Origin: Gammaproteobacteria bacterium
Lineage (GTDB): Bacteria; Pseudomonadota; Gammaproteobacteria; Pseudomonadales; Azotimanducaceae
NCBI GenBank assembly: GCA_007694905.1
Contig: REEU01000170.1
Coordinates: 1 to 45,641, forward strand
Length of the DNA: 45,641 bases
Direction: 5' to 3'
Shown here one piece after another: positions 17,565-27,700 of the stretch (the first letter of the stretch is position 1; every line of letters begins with the position of its first letter). The position numbers and the translations under genes were made by a program. The notes under the pieces are model-generated. The model saw only the letters and a program-made list of their open reading frames with translations. It was not told where the DNA came from and did not search any database.

Positions 17565-18698
17565 ATGGACGTCGAAAAACTGCTGCAATACATGGTCGAG
17601 CACGGTGCCTCCGATCTGTTCATCACGGCGGGCGTGCCGCCGTCGGTGAAACTGAACGGCCGCATGATGCCGGTCACCAAGAGCCCGCTGTCCCCCGAGC
17701 AGTCCCGGGAGATCGTGATCGGGGTGATGAACGACGAGCAGAAGGCGGAGTTCAAGCGCAACAAGGAGTGCAACTTCGCCATCTCCACCCGCGGCCAGGG
17801 CCGGTTCCGGGTGAGCGCGTTCCAGCAGCGCAACATGATCGGCTTGGTGGCGCGGCGCATCGAGACCCAGATTCCCACCCTCGAGGATCTCAACCTGCCG
17901 AAGGTGCTCAAGCACCTGTCCATGACCAAGCGCGGGCTGATCATCTTCGTGGGTGCGACCGGAACGGGTAAGTCCACCTCCCTTGCGGCGATGATCGGCC
18001 ACCGTAATCGGAACTCGAAGGGTCACATCATCACCATCGAGGACCCCATCGAGTTCATCCACCAGCACGCCGGCTGCATCGTTACCCAGCGCGAGGTGGG
18101 AGTGGATACCGACTCCTTCGACGTGGCGCTGAAAAACACCCTGCGCCAGGCCCCGGACGTCATCATGCTTGGCGAGGTGCGCTCCCGGGAGACCATGGAC
18201 TACGCGCTGGCGTTCGCCGAGACCGGCCATTTGGCCTTGTGCACGCTGCACGCCAACAACGCCAACCAGGCGCTGGACCGGATCATCCACTTCTTCGGCG
18301 CGGATCGGCACGAGCAGGTGTGGATGGATTTGTCCCTGAACCTTCGCGCCATCGTGGCACAGCAACTCGTGCCGACCAGAGACGGTTCAGCGCGGCGCGC
18401 GGCCATCGAGGTGCTCATCAATACACCGCTGGTGGCCGACACCATCCGCAAGGGTGACGTCCATCTCCTCAAGGAGATGATGGTGAAGGGGAGCGAGGCA
18501 GGCATGACGACTTTCGACCAGTCCCTCTATACGCTTTATGCCGCTGGCGACATCGACTACGAGGTGGCCATTGCCCACGCGGACTCCGCGAACGATCTGC
18601 GCCTGATGATCAAGATGGGGATCGATGCCGACAACAGCCGCCTCGATGCTGCGGCCGGCAGACTGTCACTGGAGGAGACGGACGACGCGGTGCGCTGA
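17565..18698 (+). CDS. pilU: PilT-dependent accessory retraction ATPase PilU
   Basis: PilT paralogue. MDVEKLLQYMVEHGASDLFITAGVPPSV opens the protein, Walker A is GATGTGKSTS (about residue 129), the Asp box is TIEDPIEFIH, Walker B is VIMLGEVRS and the His box is GHLALCTLHANN. The C terminus is longer than in PilT and lacks the AIRNLIRE motif, as expected for PilU. It has 377 residues. PilU adds force to retraction with PilT. Confidence 0.95.
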   Translation: MDVEKLLQYMVEHGASDLFITAGVPPSVKLNGRMMPVTKSPLSPEQSREIVIGVMNDEQKAEFKRNKECNFAISTRGQGRFRVSAFQQRNMIGLVARRIETQIPTLEDLNLPKVLKHLSMTKRGLIIFVGATGTGKSTSLAAMIGHRNRNSKGHIITIEDPIEFIHQHAGCIVTQREVGVDTDSFDVALKNTLRQAPDVIMLGEVRSRETMDYALAFAETGHLALCTLHANNANQALDRIIHFFGADRHEQVWMDLSLNLRAIVAQQLVPTRDGSARRAAIEVLINTPLVADTIRKGDVHLLKEMMVKGSEAGMTTFDQSLYTLYAAGDIDYEVAIAHADSANDLRLMIKMGIDADNSRLDAAAGRLSLEETDDAVR

Positions 18699-18777
18699 TC
18701 GCGGCGGAGGAATTGAGCCGCCCTTGTGTCCGAACCGCAGCCGAGCTCACAGCTATGCGAACTTCGGACTCAAGACA

Positions 18778-19203
18778 CTAGTGCTGCGCCGCGAGCCAGT
18801 CCTCCAGAATCACCTGGGCCGCGACCGCATGGTCGGCCTCCTTCGATGGCCGAGTCGCCAGCCGCGCATAGGCTTCCCGCGTCGTCAGGCGTTCGTCCTG
18901 AAACTCCACGATCTGCCCGAAGCGCCCGGCGAGGCGGCGGCCGAAGCGACGGGCTCGAACGCACAGCTCGCTCTCGCTGCCGTCCATGTTCAGCGGTAGC
19001 CCGATCACGGCCACGTCCGGCTGCCAGGTCGCGAGCAGGGTCTCCACCACCTCCCAGTCCGGAACGCCGTCGCGGGCGCTGAGACGGGTCAGCGGTGTTG
19101 CGGTACCGGTGGTGGTCTGGCCCGTGGCGACGCCGATCCAGCGCAGGCCATAGTCGAACCCGAGCGCGGAGCGGTCTGCGGTGGCGCGCCGCGAGTCCGC
19201 CAT
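18778..19203 (-). CDS. ruvX: RuvX/YqgF pre-16S rRNA nuclease
   Basis: RNase H-fold nuclease needed for 16S rRNA 5'-end maturation, historically called a putative Holliday junction resolvase. LGFDYGLRWIGVATG holds the first catalytic aspartate, followed by VIGLPLNMDGSES, FQDERLTTREA and DHAVAAQVILEDWL. It has 141 residues. The stop is TAG. It ends the minus-strand gshB-tonB-yqgE-ruvX unit and is convergent with pilU. The 79-base gap carries a loose inverted repeat (TGTCCGAA ... TTCGGAC) that could serve as a terminator. Confidence 0.94.
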   Translation of the reverse strand: MADSRRATADRSALGFDYGLRWIGVATGQTTTGTATPLTRLSARDGVPDWEVVETLLATWQPDVAVIGLPLNMDGSESELCVRARRFGRRLAGRFGQIVEFQDERLTTREAYARLATRPSKEADHAVAAQVILEDWLAAQH

Positions 19204-19757
19204 CAGGCGTGGCCGGCTTCGCCGCTGATGAGACGGAAGTCGATGCCCAGGGTGGCCGCGGCTCGGTCCACCCGTTCGCTGAAGGGTGTGCTGAAGATGA
19301 TCTCCGGATCAGCGGCGCAGGTGAGCCAGGCATTGTCGGCCAGTTCCGACTCCAACTGTCCGGCACCCCAACCCGCATAGCCCACGCACACCAGGAAGCG
19401 TTCGGGTCCTTCGCCGGTGGCGATGGCGGCAAGGATCTCCCGGGCCGTGGTCAACGCCATGCCATCATTGAGGACCAGGGAGCTTTCGAACAACACGTCC
19501 CTGCTGTGCAGGACGAAGCCACGATCCCGCTGCACCGGCCCGCCCTCGAGAACCGGCGCGTCCCGGTGATGGGTGCCTTCGATGTCCAGCTGATCGAACA
19601 GTTCTCCCAGCGGGACCTCCGCCAGCTGCCGATTGATCATCAGCCCCAGGGCGCCGTCGTCGTTGTGCTCGCAGAGATAGGTGATGCTGGCGCCGAAATA
19701 GCTGCCGGCGAGTGTCGGCATAGCGAGCAGAAACTGATGCTTCAGGAAGTCGCTCAT
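19203..19757 (-). CDS. YqgE/AlgH family protein
   Basis: The 184-residue protein shows the family markers LAMPTLAGSYFGASITYLCEHNDDGALGLMINR (in two adjoining parts) and FLVCVGYAGWGAGQLESELADNAWL. Function is unclear; the Pseudomonas orthologue AlgH was linked to alginate regulation. It shares one base with the ruvX start and overlaps the tonB stop (ATGA at 19754-19757), so it is translationally coupled to both neighbours. Confidence 0.93.
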   Translation of the reverse strand: MSDFLKHQFLLAMPTLAGSYFGASITYLCEHNDDGALGLMINRQLAEVPLGELFDQLDIEGTHHRDAPVLEGGPVQRDRGFVLHSRDVLFESSLVLNDGMALTTAREILAAIATGEGPERFLVCVGYAGWGAGQLESELADNAWLTCAADPEIIFSTPFSERVDRAAATLGIDFRLISGEAGHA

Positions 19758-20656
19758 CCTCTGCTGTCCACCATGCCGCGGCGGAACTGCCAGGTACGGA
19801 CGATCTGCAGAACGTCCGCTTCGCGGCGCATCTCTTCGGGAAACGGCAGGTACGGCGCGCCCAGGCGCACGATGCGCAGCGCGGCCTCATCAAGAATCGA
19901 CGATCCGCTGGAGTCGAGGATGCGCACGTCGCGCAGGGCACCGCTGGCATCGATCTCCACCAGCACCCGGAGGTCGCCCTCGAGACTGCGACGACGGGCC
20001 TCGGCCGGATAGTTGAGGTTGCCGATGGACTCGATCTTGTTGCGCCAGGCATTCACGTAGGCAGCTTCGACGGCGGTGCGGGTGCTCGCGCTGGTGATGC
20101 GCCGGACGCGGGGGCCGCGGGCATCGAGCTGCAACGCCGTGGATTGGCGGGCATCTGTGCTGGCCAGGGCCTGAGCGCGCTGCATCAGCACGTTCCGCAG
20201 CTCCGTGGGGTCGGGCTCCTGCGGCAGGGTCTCCGCCAAGTCGGGAGCGGCCACGGTGCTGTCACGACTGGCGATCTGCTCCGGCAGGCGATTCTCCGGC
20301 GCAGACTGCGGTCGCGCTTCGAGAGCCTCGGCGCGCCGCGCGTCGTCGTTGCTGGCCGGCCGGTCCGTGGTCATCTCCCTGGCCTCGTCGAGGCTGCCGC
20401 TGCCCTCCTGATCAGCCTGCGCCAGGAAGTCCGCATCCTGTGGGACCTCACGGCTCTGGAACTGGGCGAGGGTCACCTCGAGACTGCGCACGGGCTCGCG
20501 CGGCTCGGGCATGACGAAGCCGATGCCGAGGATCACCGCCACGTGCAGGGCGGCCACGAGGAACAGGGCGAAGGACATGCGATCGCCCGCAGTGACTTCG
20601 GCCTCGGGCCGATCGAGGGCGAAATCGGCCGCCGAGATGGCGACTGCAGGTGTCAT
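19754..20656 (-). CDS. TonB-family energy transducer protein
   Basis: A ~28-residue cytoplasmic N tail precedes one membrane segment (FALFLVAALHVAVILGIGFVM). A long periplasmic linker rich in Glu, Gln, Asp and Ala rather than Pro-Lys repeats follows. The C-terminal TonB domain contains IGNLNYPAEARRRSLEGDLRV. It has 300 residues. In Pseudomonas the tonB gene at this position (between gshB and algH) is tonB3, linked to twitching motility, which suits its place beside pilG here; that role is inferred by position. Confidence 0.88.
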   Translation of the reverse strand: MTPAVAISAADFALDRPEAEVTAGDRMSFALFLVAALHVAVILGIGFVMPEPREPVRSLEVTLAQFQSREVPQDADFLAQADQEGSGSLDEAREMTTDRPASNDDARRAEALEARPQSAPENRLPEQIASRDSTVAAPDLAETLPQEPDPTELRNVLMQRAQALASTDARQSTALQLDARGPRVRRITSASTRTAVEAAYVNAWRNKIESIGNLNYPAEARRRSLEGDLRVLVEIDASGALRDVRILDSSGSSILDEAALRIVRLGAPYLPFPEEMRREADVLQIVRTWQFRRGMVDSRG

Positions 20657-21630
20657 GCGCTTGCGGCGGCCTGCAGCGGCAGGTCGCTGGCGAGGCGGTC
20701 GAGCAGGTCACCGGCGATGTCGAGGTCGCACTGGGCGTCCAGCTCGCGGATGCAGGTGGGGCAGGTGACGTTGATCTCGGTGAGGTAGTCGCCGATGACG
20801 TCGAGACCGACGAAACGCAGGCCCCGGGCCCGGAGCTGCGGCGCGACCTGTTCGCAGATCCAGCGGTCGCGGTCGCTGAGCGGTCGGGCTTCGCCGCGCC
20901 CGCCGGCGGCCAGATTGCCGCGGGTCTCGCCGCTGGCCGGTATCCGTGCCAGCGCGAACGGCACCGGTTCGCCGTCGATAAGCAGGATGCGCTTATCGCC
21001 GTCCTTGATCTCCGGCAGATAGCGTTGGGCCATGATCAGCCGCTGTCCGTGCTCGGTCAGGGTCTCGATGATTACCGACAGGTTGGTGTCGCCGGGGCGG
21101 ATGTGGAAGATGGATGCCCCGCCCATGCCGTCCAGCGGCTTCATCACCACGTCACCCTGCTCGGCGAGGAAGCTGCGCAGCACGTCCGCCCTGCGGGTCA
21201 CCACCAGCGGCGGCCCACACTCCGGAAAGCGCGTCGCAAACAGCTTCTCGTTGCAGTCGCGCAGGCTCTGGGGCCGGTTCACCACGGGGGTTCCTGCTGC
21301 ATCCACCTGCTCGAGCAGGTGCGTCGCGTAGAGGTATTCCATGTCGAACGGTGGATCCTTGCGCATCAGCACCAGATCCAGGTCCGTCATGGGTTCGAGT
21401 TCGACCTCACCGAGGGTCCAGAACGGCTCCGAGTCAAGGTCGATGCTGATGTCACGCATGAACGCCATCACTCGGTTGCCCGCGAGATGCATGTCTCCCT
21501 GAAGGATATACCGCACGCGCCATCCGCGCCGCTCCGCGGCTTTGATCATGGCTAGCGTGGAGTCCTTCTTGCGGTGCAGCGTCGTGACGGGATCCATCAC
21601 GATCCCGAGATCTGTCATGGCGGTTTCCAT
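20653..21630 (-). CDS. gshB: Glutathione synthetase
   Basis: ATP-grasp ligase joining gamma-glutamylcysteine and glycine. LGIVMDPVTTLHRKKDSTLAM is the family N terminus. RKDPPFDMEYLYAT, VMKPLDGMGGASIF and GLRFVGLDVIGDYLTEINVT complete the fold. The start may be 21630 (METAMTDLG) or 21618 (MTDLGIVMD). The usual INVTSPTCIRE motif reads INVTCPTCIRE here, a Ser to Cys change next to the metal/nucleotide-binding Asn. The gene is divergent from pilG. Confidence 0.95.
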   Translation of the reverse strand: METAMTDLGIVMDPVTTLHRKKDSTLAMIKAAERRGWRVRYILQGDMHLAGNRVMAFMRDISIDLDSEPFWTLGEVELEPMTDLDLVLMRKDPPFDMEYLYATHLLEQVDAAGTPVVNRPQSLRDCNEKLFATRFPECGPPLVVTRRADVLRSFLAEQGDVVMKPLDGMGGASIFHIRPGDTNLSVIIETLTEHGQRLIMAQRYLPEIKDGDKRILLIDGEPVPFALARIPASGETRGNLAAGGRGEARPLSDRDRWICEQVAPQLRARGLRFVGLDVIGDYLTEINVTCPTCIRELDAQCDLDIAGDLLDRLASDLPLQAAASA

Positions 21631-21867
21631 CGAGGGTGTTCCAAGGCAGGTTAAACTGCGCTCGAAGCGCGGGCAAGGCCGCCGTTTCTGGTCTATGGGC
21701 GCGGGCGAAAATCCAAAGCTGACGCTTACTTATGGCATGACTTTCAACGCTGTGCTACAAGAAATGGGGTGGTCGCCGACGTCTTTACACACAGGCGCAG
21801 GCTGGCAGCGTTGACATGACCCCCGGTGGCTCACGGTCGCCGTGTGGATAACCAGGACGGGAGCGGG

Positions 21868-22263
21868 ATGGCTGACGACACGCGCGGCGTGAGGGTCATG
21901 GTGATCGACGATTCGAAGACTATCCGGCGGACGGCGGAGACGCTGCTGCAGAAGGAAGGGTTCGAGGTCATTACGGCAACGGACGGTTTCGACGCCTTGG
22001 CGAAGATTGCCGACACCAAGCCTTCGATCATCTTCGTGGACATCATGATGCCGCGCCTCGACGGCTATCAGACCTGTGCATTGATTAAGAACAACCAGGC
22101 TTTCAAGTCGACACCGGTGGTGATGTTGTCGTCCAAGGACGGGTTGTTCGACAAGGCCAAGGGCCGGATTGTCGGCTCGGATCAATACCTCACTAAGCCG
22201 TTCAGTCGGGATGAGCTGCTCGGTGCCATCCGCCAGCTCGTCCCTGAAGCGGCGGGTTCTTGA
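21868..22263 (+). CDS. pilG: Twitching motility response regulator PilG
   Basis: Single-domain CheY-like receiver of the Chp system. Acidic pair in VMVIDDSKTIRRT, phospho-acceptor Asp in IIFVDIMMPRLDGY, Ser in VVMLSSKDG and Lys in YLTKPFSRDEL are present. The start at 21868 (MADDTRGVRV) has GGGAG just upstream and gives 131 residues; an in-frame ATG at 21826 would add an unconserved tail. SSKDGLFDKAKGRIVGSD is a PilG hallmark. It is the first gene of pilGHIJ-chpA-chpC. Confidence 0.95.
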   Translation: MADDTRGVRVMVIDDSKTIRRTAETLLQKEGFEVITATDGFDALAKIADTKPSIIFVDIMMPRLDGYQTCALIKNNQAFKSTPVVMLSSKDGLFDKAKGRIVGSDQYLTKPFSRDELLGAIRQLVPEAAGS

Positions 22264-22349
22264 AGATCCTGGCGACCGGGTTCGGTCGTCGCGGGACAGA
22301 TGGCGGGCCCGAGTCCGCCGCGAGTATGAGACGGGAGTCCCCAACACCC

Positions 22350-22715
22350 ATGGCCAGAATTCTGATCGTCGATGACTCGGCCACCGAACTGCGGCAGCTC
22401 GCCCAGATGCTAGAGCGCCACGGTCATCAAGTGCTCGCGGCATCCACGGGCAGGGAAGGGGTCTCGCTGGCCAATTCCGAACAGCCGGATCTGGTGTTGA
22501 TGGATGTCGTGATGCCCGAGGTCAACGGTTTCCAGGCCACGCGGCAGATTGCCCGGGAGCAGCACACTGCACACATCCCGGTGATCATCGTCAGCGCCAA
22601 GGATCAGGCAGCGGACCGGGTCTGGGGCGAGCGCCAGGGGGCGAAGGGTTATCTCACCAAGCCGGTGAAGGAGGGGGATCTGATGGCCGCCGTGAACCAG
22701 GTTCTGGGAAGCTGA
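22350..22715 (+). CDS. pilH: Twitching motility response regulator PilH
   Basis: Second CheY-like receiver. MARILIVDDSATELRQL opens the protein, the phospho-acceptor Asp is in LVLMDVVMPEVNGFQ, and ISAKDQAADRVWGERQGAKGYLTKP (read in two parts) is the PilH-type alpha4-beta5 region. The start at 22350 gives 121 residues, identical in length to Pseudomonas PilH. In Pseudomonas PilH is linked to pilus retraction and may act as a phosphate sink. Confidence 0.95.
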   Translation: MARILIVDDSATELRQLAQMLERHGHQVLAASTGREGVSLANSEQPDLVLMDVVMPEVNGFQATRQIAREQHTAHIPVIIVSAKDQAADRVWGERQGAKGYLTKPVKEGDLMAAVNQVLGS

Positions 22716-22719
22716 GCCG

Positions 22720-23295
22720 GTGTCTTCCCTGGACGCTCTGGCAGCCCGCGACGCCGCGTCCAGCGAGGCCATGGGCCTGCTGCGTGGCCTTGCCCGCGGC
22801 GCCACGTCCTGTGCGCTGCCGCTGCCGGCACGGCAGGAAACGGTGGAGCCCTGGCGCGGCCTCGGATTCAACGTCGGCAGCAACCGCCTGGTGTCCGAAC
22901 TCGGTCAGGTGCTGGAGGTGGTGGCGCCGCCGCGGCTGACGCCCGTTCCGGGTGTGCGCCCCTGGGTACTCGGGGTCGCCAACCTGCGTGGCCGGCTGCT
23001 GCCAGTGATCGATCTCTGCGGTTACCTCGGACTCGAGAACACCGCCCCACGGCCGCAGTGGCGGGTGCTGGTGGTTGAAGACGGTGAGCTTTACTGCGGG
23101 CTCCTCGTGGAGCAGTCCTTCGGGATGATGCAGTTCGAACCTCAGGAAGCGGAAGAGCCCGATGAGGCAGCGCTGGATCCGAGCATCGCCCGTTTCGTGC
23201 GTGGCGGGTTCCGGCAGAGCGCCAGGCCATGGCGGGTCATCGACGTGCGGGCTCTGGTCCGCGAACCGGCCTTTTTTGACGTGGCGGCGATCTGA
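22720..23295 (+). CDS. pilI: CheW-like coupling protein PilI
   Basis: CheW-domain adaptor that couples PilJ to ChpA. NVGSNRLVSELGQVLEV, PVPGVRPWVLGVANLRGRLLPVIDL and LLVEQSFGMMQF are the CheW beta-barrel landmarks. It starts with GTG five bases after the pilH stop and has 191 residues, slightly longer than Pseudomonas PilI. A ~25-residue N-terminal helix precedes the CheW domain. Confidence 0.92.
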   Translation: MSSLDALAARDAASSEAMGLLRGLARGATSCALPLPARQETVEPWRGLGFNVGSNRLVSELGQVLEVVAPPRLTPVPGVRPWVLGVANLRGRLLPVIDLCGYLGLENTAPRPQWRVLVVEDGELYCGLLVEQSFGMMQFEPQEAEEPDEAALDPSIARFVRGGFRQSARPWRVIDVRALVREPAFFDVAAI

Positions 23296-23328
23296 GGATC
23301 GACGCGAGCAAGCACTGGAGCGGCAGAC

Positions 23329-24660
23329 ATGACACAGAGAAGGAGCCACAGGCTGCAGCGGGGCAGCGTGGTATTGCCGACCCTGCTGGTGGTGTTCATC
23401 ACGGCCACGGCCGCCGCCCTCGGCTGGGCGTTCTATGTTCAGGGCTCCCTGCTGACCAATCCTGGGCTGCTGATTGCGATGCTCGGCATGGTGCTGGTGG
23501 TCGTGGTTGCCTGGATGATCATCCGCGACGCTCAGCGCCGGCTGAACGTGCAGGCGCGGCAGAATGCCCAGAATCAGGAGGCGATCCTGCAGCTGCTCGA
23601 TGAGCTGGCCGATCTTGCGGACGGCGACCTCAGAGTGCATGCATCGGTCACCGAGAATTTCACCGGCGCCATTGCCGACTCCATCAATTTCGCTATCGAT
23701 CAGATGCGCGGCCTGGTGGCCAATATCAATCGTCTATCGGTGCAGGTGGCGGCTGCGGCGGACGAAACCCAGTCTACGGCCCGCAGTCTGGCCAGTGCGG
23801 CTGACAACCAGGCCAAGGAGATCGATGCCGCCACCGATGCGGTCAACGATATGGCCACGTCCATCGACGAGGTGTCCACCAACGCAGCGGAGTCAGCCAC
23901 GGTGGCCGAGCGCGCGGTGGAAATCGCCGGCAAGGGCGGCGTGGTCGTGCGCAACACCATTGGCGGCATGGATCGGATCCGCGGTCAGATCCAGGAGACC
24001 TCGAAGCGAATCAAGCGCCTCGGGGAAAGCTCCCAGGAGATCGGCGACATCGTCTCACTGATCAACGACATTGCCGATCAAACCAACATCCTGTCCCTCA
24101 ACGCAGCGATTCAGGCCTCCATGGCCGGCGATGCGGGCCGCGGCTTTGCGGTGGTGGCAGACGAGGTGCAACGGCTCGCCGAGCGGGCGTCTGCCGCCAC
24201 CAAGCAGATCGCTGCGCTCGTGAAGGCGATTCAGACCGACACCAACGAGGCGGTCATCTCCATGGAGCAGACCACCACGGAAGTGGTGGAAGGGGCCCGC
24301 CTGGCACAGGATGCAGGGGTCGCGCTGGAGGAGATCGAAGGCGTCTCCCAGAGTCTGGCGGAGCTGATCCAGAACATTTCCAACACGGCGCGGCAGCAGG
24401 CGGCGACGGCCGGGCAGATCTCCAACACCATGAGCGTGATTCAGGAGATCACCTCCACCACCTCGAAAAGCTCCGAGGCCACAGCCGCATCCATCGGTGA
24501 GCTGGCCACCATGGCGTCACAGATGCGGCGCTCGGTGGAGGGCTTCAAGCTGCCCGAGCGGCAGCCAAACCTGGGCGTCGAATTGCCGCTCACACCGCAT
24601 CCGGCCGAGGAGACCCAGACGGTTCAGGGCCGGGTTGCCGGCGCTGCAGCCGGCGGTTGA
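23329..24660 (+). CDS. pilJ: PilJ-type methyl-accepting chemoreceptor lacking the periplasmic domain
   Basis: Two membrane helices (about residues 13-36 and 47-65) are separated by only ~10 periplasmic residues. A HAMP-like linker and a long coiled signalling domain follow. The hairpin tip is DIADQTNILSLNAAIQAS (about 247-264), continuing AGDAGRGFAVVADEVQRLAER, close to PilJ. Pseudomonas PilJ has 682 residues with a periplasmic PilJ sensing domain; this has 443 and lacks it. It sits in the pilJ position between pilI and chpA, so the name rests on context and the signalling domain. Confidence 0.88.
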   Translation: MTQRRSHRLQRGSVVLPTLLVVFITATAAALGWAFYVQGSLLTNPGLLIAMLGMVLVVVVAWMIIRDAQRRLNVQARQNAQNQEAILQLLDELADLADGDLRVHASVTENFTGAIADSINFAIDQMRGLVANINRLSVQVAAAADETQSTARSLASAADNQAKEIDAATDAVNDMATSIDEVSTNAAESATVAERAVEIAGKGGVVVRNTIGGMDRIRGQIQETSKRIKRLGESSQEIGDIVSLINDIADQTNILSLNAAIQASMAGDAGRGFAVVADEVQRLAERASAATKQIAALVKAIQTDTNEAVISMEQTTTEVVEGARLAQDAGVALEEIEGVSQSLAELIQNISNTARQQAATAGQISNTMSVIQEITSTTSKSSEATAASIGELATMASQMRRSVEGFKLPERQPNLGVELPLTPHPAEETQTVQGRVAGAAAGG

Positions 24661-24700
24661 GTGGGAGATGAGACTCCATGGACCAGGGCTGGCATAAGCC

Positions 24701-27700
24701 ATGAGTGATGCGCGCGGTTTCATGGCCCTGGACTGGGTCAGAGACGAGCTCGACGGCACCCTGAAGCAGGCTCAGGCTTCCCTCGAGGCGTTGGAGTCGG
24801 GGAACGATGCCACTAATGCACGGGAATGTCTGAGCCGACTGCATCAGGTCCACGGCACACTGCAGATGGTGGAGCTCCCCGGCGCCGCCCGTTTTGCCGC
24901 GGAGCTCGAAGCGTTGGCCCAGGCGCTGATGGATGGCACCCTGGAGAACGTCGCCACAGCTCAGGAGGCCCTGATGGAGGGCATCCTGCAGATCTCAACC
25001 CACCTCGATCGGGTCCATCGCGGCGCACCCGATGAGCTCGGATCCTTCCGGTCCCTGATTAATCGCATGCGAGCCGCCCGCGGTGCCGCGCCGGAAGAGG
25101 TTGCATCGGGTACGGCTGCAGATGAGCGTGCAATCGCTGCCTTCCAGGAAGCGAACGGCTCCGAGCGCGCGCGTGTCCTGCGCCTTAAATTCCAGCGTGC
25201 CATGCTGGCGCTGCTGCGCCGGACCCAGCCTCCTGAGCGGCTTTGGCCTTATTTCGATCGCCTGTTCACGAAACTCGAAGCCATCACGCCACCATCACAT
25301 CTGGCGCGGCTGTGGGGACTTGCGGCGGGTGCCATGGAGCGGCAGCGCGCGGCAGGAACCGTCGACGCCGCGCCGCTACTGCCCATGCTGCGCGGGCTCG
25401 ACGCCGCCCTGCGCCGGCTTTCCGAGAGCCCGGAGCAGAGCCTTGGGCGGCCACCTCCCGAGGCCCTCGTAAGCGGGCTCGGCACGCTGTTCGAGCCGCC
25501 CTGGGAGTCGGACACCGCCCGTATCATCGCGCTGCGGCGGCAGTGGGCATCTGTGAGCAGCGAGGACGACTTTGCCTCCGGTGCCGACGACGCCACCATC
25601 GCCACGGTGGCGGCTGCGTTGCACGAGGAACTTGCCGGCATTCGCGACCAGCTCGATCTCTTCGCCCGGGGCAGCGTCAAGGACACAGCCGACCTCAGTG
25701 AGCTGGCTGACGTCCTGCAGCGGGTGGCCGGCACCCTTTCGGTGGTGGGTCTTGATGATCTCCGGATCCGCATCAGCAACCAGATCGAGGGTGTGGAGGC
25801 GCTTTCGCGCGGGGAACCGCTGCATGACGATACGGTCATGGACGTGGCCAGTGCGGTACTGGAGGTGGACGGCCGCTTGATGGCCCTTGCCGGCATCGAC
25901 AGTGAGGAAGGCGAACACATCCCCGGCTCCCTGTCCGATGCTCATGCCGCCGTCCTGCGGGAAGTCCGCGGCTCCCTCGACGGGGTCAAGCAGTCCATCG
26001 TCGACTTCATCACATCGGAATGGGAACACGCCCACCTGAGTCCCATCGCCGGCACCCTGGGCGCGGTGCGCAGTGTCCTGGGCATCATTCCCCTGGATCG
26101 CGCCAGCGACTTGGTGGAGTGCTGCCGTCTGTATTTGCAGGACGAGATCCTGGCGGAGCAGCGGGTGCCCGAATGGCAGCGGCTCGATACGCTTGCCGAT
26201 GCGATCACGAGCATCGACTACTACCTCGAACGCATGCTGGAAGACCGCTCCGTTCCGGATCCACACCTGCTCGACATTGCCGAGGAAAGCGTCCGCGATC
26301 TCGGGTACCCCTCATCCGCCCTCGCGCGCTCATCGGATCTGCCCGCTGCGCGCCGTGACGATGACGGCCAGGAGCCTGGCGGTGACGATGGTGGCGGCAA
26401 CGACGATGGTGGCGGCAACGACGGTGGGGGTGGCGCTGGACCAGGCTCCGGGGATCCGCCGACTGCCGATGCCGAACCTGATCCAGGCCTGAATCCAGTC
26501 CCGCGTGACGCAGCCACTGATGACGTCTGGCAGCAACCGGAACGGCTTCGCAGCGCAGCCGGCGACGAGGGGATGAGCCTGCAGGCGTCGGAACCGACCT
26601 ACGATGCCACGCCGGCATGGCAGGATGAATTCAGGCCCTCGATGGCGGCGAGCCTCGACTTCGACATGGCGCAGGAAGCAATGCCCGCCGATACGCGCTC
26701 GCCCTGGTCGGCCGCCGCGGAGGGCGAATTCGCGCAGCAGGATGCGACCACCTCCCTGGCCTTCGAACTGCATGAAGAGGACGACCCGGATGCGTCGCTG
26801 GGTGAACCGGACCTGGTCGTGGATCCGGTGTCCGCTTCTCCTCGGGACGGGGAGGCGCCGTCAGATTCCCGCAACCCCGCCGAGGACGCATTCGACCTCA
26901 GCGCTGCTGAAAGTCCCGCCGATCCGAGGCCGCAGTCCGGATCAGCCCGGGACTGGGATGAGCCTTCGGCGCTGACCGGCCCGACGGAGCCGTCGTTCGA
27001 CCTCAGCGAAGATCCGGGCTCGGCGTCCGCAGCGGCCAAGGCCTCTGCCACACCGGATTCAGGCGCCCCGAGTCGCGCTGAGAATGTCGCCGCGACTGGC
27101 GCCGATGCGGACGATGACCAGCCGCTGGTGGACCAGGACATCATCGAGGTCTTTCTGGACGAGGTGAGCGAGGTTCTCGCGCACCTGGATGCCCGCCTGC
27201 CGGAGCTGTTGGCGAATCCGAGCGACAGCGATGTGCTTGCTGAGATTCGGCGCGCCTTCCATACGCTCAAGGGCAGTAGCCGTATGGTGGGTGCTGCCCT
27301 GATCGGTGAGCTCTCATGGTCCGTGGAGAACATGCTCAACCGGGTGATCGACGGCACCATTGCCGCGAGCATCCCCGTACTCGAATTGATCCAGAGCGCT
27401 CGGGAATCCGTGCCGCCGCTGCAACAGGCGTTCGCTGCGCGACGGAATCCGGACGTGGACGTGCAGCGATTGATGGAGAACGCAGACATCCTGGCGTCGG
27501 GTGGAACGGCCGAGGACCTACAGGACGGCCACGCGGCGGACGATGACTGGGATGACGACGATGCGCCGATTACTGCGGATGACGATTTCCTGAGTGATGT
27601 GCCCAGCGACGACGCCCCGGCCGCGCCGGCGCCTGGAGCCGCAGGGGAGGGTTCCACCGCGCCGGAACCGGAATTGCTCGAGATCTTCGATCAGGAGGCC

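Noticed and set aside
16458..18365. 635-codon minus-strand open frame opposite pilT and pilU
   Set aside because: Spans two real genes in antisense and has no recognisable domain; GC-driven shadow.
21811..21816. TTGACA before pilG as a -35 element
   Set aside because: No acceptable -10 hexamer at 16-18 bases; promoter cannot be supported.
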